From Nonomuraea helvata (GTDB lineage: Bacteria; Actinomycetota; Actinomycetes; Streptosporangiales; Streptosporangiaceae): 64,000 nt of DNA. The notes beneath the pieces were generated by a model. That model saw nothing but the letters and a program-made list of their open reading frames with translations. It had not been told where the DNA came from and made no database searches. The stretch spans positions 496,001 through 560,000 of the forward strand of contig NZ_BAAAXV010000009.1 of assembly GCF_039535785.1 (NCBI RefSeq). Direction: 5' to 3'. Positions 58,315-64,000 of the stretch are shown piece by piece; the stretch's first letter is position 1, and every line of letters starts with the position of its first letter. Made by a program: the position numbers and the translations under genes.

Positions 58315-59354
58315 TCTCCATCGGGGGGCGGGCGATCGGGGTCGACCAGCCGCCGTTCGTCGTCGCCGAGCTGTCCGGCAACCACAACGGGAGCCTGGAG
58401 CGGGCGCTGGCCATCGTGGACGCGGTGGCGGCCAGTGGGGCGCACGCGCTGAAGCTGCAGACCTACCGGCCCGACACGCTGACCATCGACTGCGACGGGC
58501 CCGCGTTCCGCGTGGGCGACGGGCACGAGCTGTGGGGCGGCGAGACCCTCTACCAGCTCTTCGAGCGCGCCCACACGCCCTGGGAGTGGCATGAGCCGAT
58601 CTTCGAGCGGGCCCGCGAGCACGGGCTCATCGCGTTCTCCTCGCCCTTCGACCCCACGGCCGTCGAGTTCCTGGAAGGGCTGGGCGTGCCGGCGTACAAG
58701 ATCGCCTCTTCGGAGATCGTGGACCTGCCGCTGATCCGGCTCGCGGCCGCCACCGGCAAGCCCCTGATCATCTCCACGGGGATGGCGGAGATGCGTGAGA
58801 TCCAGGCCGCGCTGGGCGCCGCCCGCGAGGCGGGCTGCACCGAGCTCGCCGTGCTGTCCTGCACGGCCTCCTACCCGGCCTCTCCGTCCGAGAGCAACCT
58901 GCGGTCGCTGCCGCGGCTCGAGGCGCTCACGGGCGCGGTGATCGGGCTGTCCGACCACACGCCCGGCATCGGGGTGCCGCTGGCGGCGGTGGCGCTGGGA
59001 GCGCGCCTGATCGAGAAGCACGTCACCCTGTCGCGTGCCGAGGGCGGGGTGGACGCGGCCTTCTCGCTGGAGCCCGCCGAGCTGGCCGCGCTCGTGGTGG
59101 AGAGCGAACGGGCGTGGCAGTCGCTGGGGGGCGTGGGCATCGGGCCCCGGCCGTCCGAGCAGGAGGGGCTGCGCTTCCGCCGGTCCCTGTACGTGGTGCG
59201 CGACGTGCGCGCCGGCGACGAGGTGAGCTCGGAGAACGTCCGCTCGATCCGGCCCGCGGGCGGCCTGCCTCCCGACGCGGCCAGAGAGGTGATAGGACGG
59301 CGCTTCACCTGCGATGTGCCGGCCGGCACGCCGCTCAGCTGGGATCTGGTCTGA
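58311..59354 (+). CDS. pseI: Pseudaminic acid synthase PseI
   Basis: The 347-aa enzyme condenses 2,4-diacetamido-2,4,6-trideoxy-L-altrose with phosphoenolpyruvate. It has the NeuB-type TIM barrel: VVAELSGNHNGSLERAL at about 17, ALKLQTYRPDTLTIDCDGPAF, WEWHEPIFERA, FSSPFDP, YKIASSEIVDLP, ISTGMAEM, LSDHTPGIG and EKHVTLSR, then a C-terminal SAF antifreeze-like domain (RSLYVVRDVRAGDEVSSENV). The TLTIDCDGPAF and EWHEPIF blocks match PseI rather than sialic acid NeuB. Its 3' end overlaps the convergent pseG by 20 nt. Confidence 0.92.
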   Translation: MISIGGRAIGVDQPPFVVAELSGNHNGSLERALAIVDAVAASGAHALKLQTYRPDTLTIDCDGPAFRVGDGHELWGGETLYQLFERAHTPWEWHEPIFERAREHGLIAFSSPFDPTAVEFLEGLGVPAYKIASSEIVDLPLIRLAAATGKPLIISTGMAEMREIQAALGAAREAGCTELAVLSCTASYPASPSESNLRSLPRLEALTGAVIGLSDHTPGIGVPLAAVALGARLIEKHVTLSRAEGGVDAAFSLEPAELAALVVESERAWQSLGGVGIGPRPSEQEGLRFRRSLYVVRDVRAGDEVSSENVRSIRPAGGLPPDAAREVIGRRFTCDVPAGTPLSWDLV

Positions 59355-60300
59355 GGAGGGCGTCCGCGACGCGTTCCCTGCCCAGGCCGTCCACGAGGCC
59401 GCTGCCCCGCCACCCGTGCTCCTCGCGGGCGGCGGGGTCGGCGAGCAGACGGGCCAGCACGCCGACGGCCCGGGCGTCGGCCTCGCGCCCCAGCCCGGCC
59501 GCGACGCCCCGGCCCACGAGCTCCTCATAGCCGATGAGCTGGTTGTCGGCCACCCAGCTCAGGGCGGTGGGCACGCCGAGGTAGAGCAGCTCCCAGATGG
59601 CCGACCCGGCGGCGGTGACCACGAGATCGGCCTCGGCCATGAGGTCCGGCAGCCGGTCGGTCGGCGGGATCACGGTGATCGGCCCGTCCGCCTCGAACGG
59701 CTCCGGGCTGACGACCGTGGCCTCGAACGCCGCCCCGGTCGCCCGCAGTGCCCCGGCCCAGGCGGAGGCCACTCCCGCGCTGTCGGTGCCGCCGAAGAAG
59801 CAGAGCACGCGCGGCACCGGCCCGGCACGCCTGGCCCGCCTGCGCCGCCGCACGCTGTCCCGCAGGAGTACGTAGCGCGCCCCGGCCAGGCGCGGCGCGG
59901 GCCGGGGGAAGGGGCGGCGCTCGGCGCCGAGGTTCTGGTCGAGGTAGAGATCGGCCTCCTGGCCCAGCGGGTCGCCGTCCACGATCGCCAGCACGCGCGG
60001 ACCCGCCCCCCTGAGCGCCGCCCCCGTGCCGTCCGGCAGCTCGTACGAGTCGAGGACCACGGCGTCCAGCCGGAGCTCCCGGACCAGCCCTGCCAGACGT
60101 GCCGGCCGCCCCGGAGCGGGCACCAGCGGCAGCCCGCGCTCGCTGAGCTGTGCCCGCGCCCAATCGGAGCCGCGCACCTCGCCGAGGAACACCACCGGCA
60201 CGCCCCGCGCGCACAGCTCCTCGGCCAGCGCCACGCACCTCACCAGGTGGCCGACGCCGCTCCTGACGCCAGCGTCGCACCGGAAGCCGACCCCGCTCAC
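59335..60300 (-). CDS. pseG: UDP-2,4-diacetamido-2,4,6-trideoxy-L-altropyranose hydrolase PseG
   Basis: The 321-aa product is of the GT-B-like PseG family. It starts at GTG 60300, overlapping the preceding stop (GTGA), and reads VGFRCDAGVRSGVGHLVRC, the standard RxDAxxxxGxGHxxRC opening with the catalytic His. Later blocks are VLDSYELPD, VLCFFGGTDSAGVA and VVTAAGSAIWELLYLGVPTA. It removes UDP before the PseI step. The Cys in place of Ala in RCDAG is a common variation. It forms an operon with the cytidylyltransferase gene. Confidence 0.9.
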   Translation of the reverse strand: MSGVGFRCDAGVRSGVGHLVRCVALAEELCARGVPVVFLGEVRGSDWARAQLSERGLPLVPAPGRPARLAGLVRELRLDAVVLDSYELPDGTGAALRGAGPRVLAIVDGDPLGQEADLYLDQNLGAERRPFPRPAPRLAGARYVLLRDSVRRRRRARRAGPVPRVLCFFGGTDSAGVASAWAGALRATGAAFEATVVSPEPFEADGPITVIPPTDRLPDLMAEADLVVTAAGSAIWELLYLGVPTALSWVADNQLIGYEELVGRGVAAGLGREADARAVGVLARLLADPAAREEHGWRGSGLVDGLGRERVADALLRPDPS

Positions 60301-61025
60301 GCGTCCTGAAGTGCCTTCTGCCGCACGTGGGCGTTGAGCCCGCACACCTCCGGCCGCTCGCGCAGCCAGCCCACCACCGTCCCGAACGGCAGGCACCGGT
60401 CGCCCAGCGCGTCCACCACCCGGGAGATGAGCCGCCAGTCGTCCTCCGTGTCGAGCGTGATCCGCAGGTCGTCGGCGACCGGCTGGTAGGCGAGCCCGAG
60501 CAGCCGCGCCTCACCCGGGTGCGAGTAGACGTAGGAGGTCACGTGCGTGCGGTGGAACCCCGCGGCCTCGGCGTCGGCCCGCTCGAGCGCGGCCCTGCTC
60601 ACGATCTCCACGTCGAGCCCGCGCGGCAGCGTGCGCGCCAGGCTCGTGCTCAGGTAGCCGAGCCCGCGCACGGCACGGAACACCAGCGCCGCCTCCCTGA
60701 TCACGGCGGGGTCCAGCAGCGGACAGTCCGCCGTGAACCTCATCACCGCGTCCCCGCGCCGCCCCGCCAGCGCCTCCATGAACCTCGTCAGCACGTCGTC
60801 CACGGGCCCCCGGTGCCACGCCACGCCGAGACGGCGGCACTCGGCGACCACCGCGTCGTCGGCCTCCTCGGTCGTGGTGGCCACCACGAGATCGTCGAGC
60901 GCGCCGGCCTCGCGTACGGCGCGGACCACCCACCCCAGCACCGACCTGCCGCCCAGCTCCCGCAGCACCTTGCCCGGCAGGCGGGTCGAGCCCATGCGTG
61001 CCTGGACAATCCCGACAATACGCAT
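60297..61025 (-). CDS. pseF: SpsF/PseF-type cytidylyltransferase
   Basis: The 242-aa product has the nucleotide-binding start MRIVGIVQARMGSTRLPGKV, then LVVATTTEEADDAVV and MRFTADCPLLDPAVI, the SpsF branch of the sialic-acid cytidylyltransferase family. In this context it most likely makes CMP-pseudaminic acid from Pse and CTP. SpsF proteins are also found in spore-coat and legionaminic loci, so the Pse assignment rests on the neighbours. Translational coupling to pseG (GTGA) supports it. Confidence 0.85.
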   Translation of the reverse strand: MRIVGIVQARMGSTRLPGKVLRELGGRSVLGWVVRAVREAGALDDLVVATTTEEADDAVVAECRRLGVAWHRGPVDDVLTRFMEALAGRRGDAVMRFTADCPLLDPAVIREAALVFRAVRGLGYLSTSLARTLPRGLDVEIVSRAALERADAEAAGFHRTHVTSYVYSHPGEARLLGLAYQPVADDLRITLDTEDDWRLISRVVDALGDRCLPFGTVVGWLRERPEVCGLNAHVRQKALQDA

Positions 61026-61129
61026 CGAAGCCCCATTCCCCCGTGTGGCTCTGCGTGCCCAATCGATCGCGCTATGCTACCGAACTGCTCGAACGACTAC
61101 AGCGCGTCAGCGCGATTTCAGGGGGCCAC

Positions 61130-62104
61130 GTGAGCATTCTCAGTGGATCGTCGATTCTGATCACCGGAGGCACGGGGTCCTTCGGCAAGGCGTTCATCCG
61201 CCACGCGCTCGACTCGCTGGGGGTGCGCCGCCTGGTGGTCTTCTCACGCGACGAGCTCAAGCAGTACGAGCTCAGGCAGCTCTTCAGCGACGACGAGCGC
61301 CTGCGCTGGTTCATCGGCGACGTCAGGGACCGCGAGCGGCTGGCCCGCGCCATGCACGGCATCGACCACGTGGTCCACGCGGCGGCGCTCAAGCAGGTCG
61401 ACACGGCCGAGTACAACCCGTTCGAGTACGTCCGCACCAACGTCGCCGGATCCCAGAACGTCGTCGAGGCCGCCATCGACTGCGGCGTGCGCAAGGTGGT
61501 CGCGCTCTCCACCGACAAGGCCTCCAGCCCGGTCAACCTGTACGGGGCCACGAAGCTGGTCGCCGACAAGCTCTTCGTCTCGGCCAACCACTACGCCGCC
61601 GCCCACGAGACCCGATTCTCCGTCGTCCGCTACGGCAACGTGATCGGCAGCAGGGGCTCGGTGGTGCCGTTCTTCCTGCGCCTGGCGGAGCAGGGCGCCA
61701 GCCTGCCGATCACCGACAAGCGCATGACCAGGTTCTGGATCACGCTCGACCAGGCCGTCAGGTTCGTGGTGGACTCGTTCGACCTCATGCGGGGCGGCGA
61801 GCTCTACGTGCCGCGCATCCCGAGCATGCGCATCACCGACCTGGCCGAGGCGCTGGCGCCCGACAGCACGATCTACGAGATCGGCATCCGGCCGGGCGAG
61901 AAGCTGCACGAGGAGATGATCGCGCCCGACGACGGCCGCAGGACGCTGCGCCTGCCCGACCGGTACATCGTCCAGCCCACGATCGCCACCTGGGGCTACA
62001 CGCCGCCGGGCGGAGAGGTGCTGCCTGAGGGGTTCACCTACCGCTCCGACACCAACGACCGGTGGCTCTCGGTCGCCGACCTGCGCGCCATGGCGACCGG
62101 CTGA
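61130..62104 (+). CDS. pseB: UDP-GlcNAc 4,6-dehydratase (inverting) PseB
   Basis: The 324-aa SDR enzyme starts at GTG 61130 (VSILSGSSILITGGTGSFGK). It has the NADP loop ITGGTGSFGKAF, VVFSRDELKQYELRQ, the PseB/FlaA1 active-site region VVALSTDKASSPVNLYGATK (Asp/Lys in place of the usual Tyr site, with a second Lys) and VRYGNVIGSRGSVVPFF. It makes the 4-keto-6-deoxy-L-altrose UDP sugar and commits UDP-GlcNAc to pseudaminic acid. The frame is open upstream to 60998, but that part overlaps the start of pseF and has no ribosome site. It overlaps pseC by 1 nt. Confidence 0.93.
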   Translation: MSILSGSSILITGGTGSFGKAFIRHALDSLGVRRLVVFSRDELKQYELRQLFSDDERLRWFIGDVRDRERLARAMHGIDHVVHAAALKQVDTAEYNPFEYVRTNVAGSQNVVEAAIDCGVRKVVALSTDKASSPVNLYGATKLVADKLFVSANHYAAAHETRFSVVRYGNVIGSRGSVVPFFLRLAEQGASLPITDKRMTRFWITLDQAVRFVVDSFDLMRGGELYVPRIPSMRITDLAEALAPDSTIYEIGIRPGEKLHEEMIAPDDGRRTLRLPDRYIVQPTIATWGYTPPGGEVLPEGFTYRSDTNDRWLSVADLRAMATG

Positions 62105-63228
62105 TGCTCCCCTACGGGCGGCAGTCGATCGCCGATTCCGACGTCGAGGCCGTCGCCGGGGTGCTGCGCGGCGACTGGCTGACCACCGGGCCCGCCGTCG
62201 GCCGGTTCGAGGCGGAGCTGGCCCGCTGGACGGGCGGCGTGCCGTGCGTGTCTGTCACGTCGGGGACTGCCGCGCTGCACGTCGCGTACGTGGCGGCCGG
62301 GGTGCGGGCGGGCGAGGAGGTGGTCACCTCGCCGCTGACGTTCGTGGCCACGGCGGCCACGGCCGTGCTGCTGGGCGCGCGGGTGCTCTTCGCCGACGTG
62401 CAGCCCGACACGGGCAACCTCGATCCTGACGCCGTCGCCGCGCTGGTCGGTGAGAGGACACGGGCGGTCACGGCGGTGGACTACGCGGGCCATCCGGCCG
62501 ACTACGACGAGCTGCGCACGGTCGCCGACTCGGCCGGGGCGGTGCTGGTGGCCGACGCGGCGCATTCGATCGGGGCCGCGTACAAGGACCGGCCCGTGGG
62601 CGCGCTCGCCGACCTGACCACGTTCTCCTTCTTCCCCACCAAGACCGTGACGACCGCCGAGGGCGGCGCGGTCGCGGCGGCCGACCCCACGCTGCTGCTG
62701 CGGGCCGACCGCTTCAGGAACCACGGCCTGGTCAGGGACCCGGCCGACCAGCGCGAGCCGGACGTGGGCGGATGGCATCAGGAGGTGCACGAGTTCGGGC
62801 TGAACTACCGCCTGCCCGACGTGCTGTGCGCGCTGGGGCTCAGCCAGCTCGGGCGTCTCGCGGCCTTCCGCGCGCGGCGGTGGGAGCTGGTCGCGCGCTA
62901 CAACGCGCTGCTGCGTGACGTGCCGGGGCTGACGCTGCCGACCCAGCGCGCGTACGTGCGGCCGAGCTGGCACCTCTACCCGGTCAGGGTCCAGGACGGC
63001 CGCCGCCGCGAGGTCTACGAGCGCATGCGGGCCGCCGGCATCGGCGTGCAGGTCAACTACGTGCCGGCGTACTGGCACCCGGTGTTCGCGGACCTCGGCT
63101 ACCAGCGCGGGCTCTGCCCCCAGGCCGAGGCCTACTACGCCGAGCAGCTGTCGCTGCCGCTGTTCCCCGATCTGACCGACGCCCAGCAGGACCGCGTCGT
63201 GGAGACGCTCGCCGGCATCCTTGCCTGA
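62104..63228 (+). CDS. pseC: PLP-dependent aminotransferase PseC
   Basis: The 374-aa DegT/DnrJ/EryC1-family enzyme begins MLPYGRQSIADSDVEAV, the usual PseC start. Blocks: SVTSGTAALHVAY (PLP phosphate), DAAHSIGAAYKDRPVG, and TFSFFPTKTVTTAEGG with the Lys that binds PLP (about 180-195). The PseC-specific VQVNYVPAYWHPVF occurs near 316. It aminates the PseB product at C4. The start codon overlaps the pseB stop, so pseBC is a coupled pair. Confidence 0.93.
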   Translation: MLPYGRQSIADSDVEAVAGVLRGDWLTTGPAVGRFEAELARWTGGVPCVSVTSGTAALHVAYVAAGVRAGEEVVTSPLTFVATAATAVLLGARVLFADVQPDTGNLDPDAVAALVGERTRAVTAVDYAGHPADYDELRTVADSAGAVLVADAAHSIGAAYKDRPVGALADLTTFSFFPTKTVTTAEGGAVAAADPTLLLRADRFRNHGLVRDPADQREPDVGGWHQEVHEFGLNYRLPDVLCALGLSQLGRLAAFRARRWELVARYNALLRDVPGLTLPTQRAYVRPSWHLYPVRVQDGRRREVYERMRAAGIGVQVNYVPAYWHPVFADLGYQRGLCPQAEAYYAEQLSLPLFPDLTDAQQDRVVETLAGILA

Positions 63229-63250
63229 CCGGCGCTGCCTGACCGGCGCT
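63223..63250. repeat. 14-bp tandem duplication across the pseC stop codon
   Basis: GCCTGACCGGCGCT occurs at 63223-63236 and again directly at 63237-63250. The first copy contains the pseC TGA (63226-63228). Confidence 0.9.
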
Positions 63251-63252
63251 GC

Positions 63253-64000
63253 TCAGCGCTCGGCCAGCAGCAGGCAGCCGTCCTCGCCCCGGTCGACGAG
63301 GAAGCGCCGGTCCGCGACGGTCGCGACGGGCCGCTGCCTGGTCCGTACGAGCGGCCTGATGGGTTTGCCCTGGTCGATGACGACCTCCCACCACGACTCG
63401 TGACCGACGCACTCGTCGATGTCGGCCAGCGGCACCCGCGCCTGGAAGTCCTGGCCCGCGAGCGTCACGGGGAAGTACATCTCCTCGCCGTCGCTCCTGC
63501 GCCGCAGCCTGACCACCGGCTCCCCGTCTCCCAGATCGGACAGCTGCCCCGAGAACACCAGGTCGCCGCCGTCCACCCGGCACTCGCGGATGATCGCCTC
63601 CGCCGTGCGAAGACGCAGGCCCCACGCGCCCCTGGGACTGCGTACCGGCACCAGCCACACGCCCCTGCTGAGGCGCGGCGCGGGGATCAGCGGCGGCAGC
63701 CAGCGCGGCCCCGCCACCCGGCCGTCGAGCTTCAGCCCGTGACCCCTGAGGCGCACGCACAGGTCCCAGCGGCCATGCCTGGCCAGCTGCGCGGGCGTCA
63801 GCGCGGCCGGGTCGAACGCGAACCTGAACGGGAACGCGTGCTCCGGCAGCGGGCCGCCGTCCTCCTGCGCGACGCTCTCCCAGGTCGGCACGCTCTCCTT
63901 GTCGGAGAGCAGCACCTTCGCGCCGGTCCTGCGCTCCTCGAGCCAGACCTTGACCCGCATCCGGCGCAGCTCACCCACCTCGAACCTGCCCAACCCCACG
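63253..64000 (-). CDS. C-terminal part of a glycosyltransferase-locus protein (5' end outside window)
   Basis: The minus-strand frame is open to the right edge, so the visible 248 codons are only the end of a longer protein. It holds beta-rich, Ig-like segments (VKVWLEERRTGAKVLLSDKE, GGDLVFSGQLSDLGDG, REMYFPVTL-like strands) resembling the accessory beta domains of the GT2 and TagF proteins at 56.2 and 50.7 kb. No catalytic motif is visible here. By context it is probably another glycosyltransferase or TagF-like enzyme, possibly the missing pseudaminic acid transferase, but this cannot be decided. Confidence 0.55.
   Translation of the reverse strand, partial: VGLGRFEVGELRRMRVKVWLEERRTGAKVLLSDKESVPTWESVAQEDGGPLPEHAFPFRFAFDPAALTPAQLARHGRWDLCVRLRGHGLKLDGRVAGPRWLPPLIPAPRLSRGVWLVPVRSPRGAWGLRLRTAEAIIRECRVDGGDLVFSGQLSDLGDGEPVVRLRRRSDGEEMYFPVTLAGQDFQARVPLADIDECVGHESWWEVVIDQGKPIRPLVRTRQRPVATVADRRFLVDRGEDGCLLLAER

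Overview
The window is chromosomal DNA of a very GC-rich actinobacterium. Actinobacterial markers are a WhiB regulator, paired PspC proteins, form II CoxL, HrdB-type promoters (TTGAC-N/TAGGTT), frequent GTG/TTG starts and 4-nt gene overlaps. Gene content fits the Streptosporangiales (Nonomuraea-like), but that is an inference from style, not a database match.

Layout. 0-1.2 kb: the 5' part of a large secreted repeat protein on the minus strand, running off the left edge and carrying a 375-bp in-frame near-identical tandem repeat. 1.7-4.0 kb: a decayed mobile-element island, with a GntR regulator, two small unknown genes, two C-terminal scraps of tyrosine recombinases, and between them a HigBA-type toxin-antitoxin pair whose toxin carries a 1-nt frameshift. 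4-7.7 kb: isocitrate dehydrogenase, a DUF3017 membrane protein, citrate synthase and an FHA-HTH protein. 7.9-11.8 kb: a glycan set (GHL10 lipo/exo-hydrolase-like protein, NagZ-like GH3, RpiR/MurR-like regulator). 11.9-15.9 kb: IclR regulator divergent from benzoylformate decarboxylase and benzaldehyde dehydrogenase. 15.9-23.0 kb: folD, then a GH38 alpha-mannosidase, parvulin-like protein and ROK kinase operon behind a recognisable promoter/operator. 23.0-24.2 kb: gene fragments. 24.2-33.8 kb: purNH, DUF6350, GalE, two tandem secreted paralogues, sucCD. 34-46 kb: GCS2-like ligase, zinc-protease lipoprotein, WhiB, CPBP protease, VapBC, PIG-L deacetylase, PcrA helicase, L,D-transpeptidase and a PspC-kinase/response-regulator pair facing a second PspC protein. 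46.0-50.6 kb: a form II CO-dehydrogenase-like operon (coxS-L-M, then coxG).

50.6-64 kb is the most notable part: a cell-surface glycopolymer locus. It encodes a GT2-TagF fusion polymerase, GT4 and GT2 glycosyltransferases, a sulfotransferase, a CDP-alcohol phosphatidyltransferase and what reads as a complete CMP-pseudaminic acid pathway (PseB, C, H, G, I and an SpsF-type PseF) arranged as three translationally coupled pairs. Together these suggest a pseudaminic-acid-containing, polyol-phosphate-type wall polymer (teichulosonic acid-like), possibly sulfated. A last glycosyltransferase-like gene runs off the right edge.

No rRNA, tRNA, CRISPR array or intact insertion sequence was recognised. 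All function calls come from reading motifs; no search was run.
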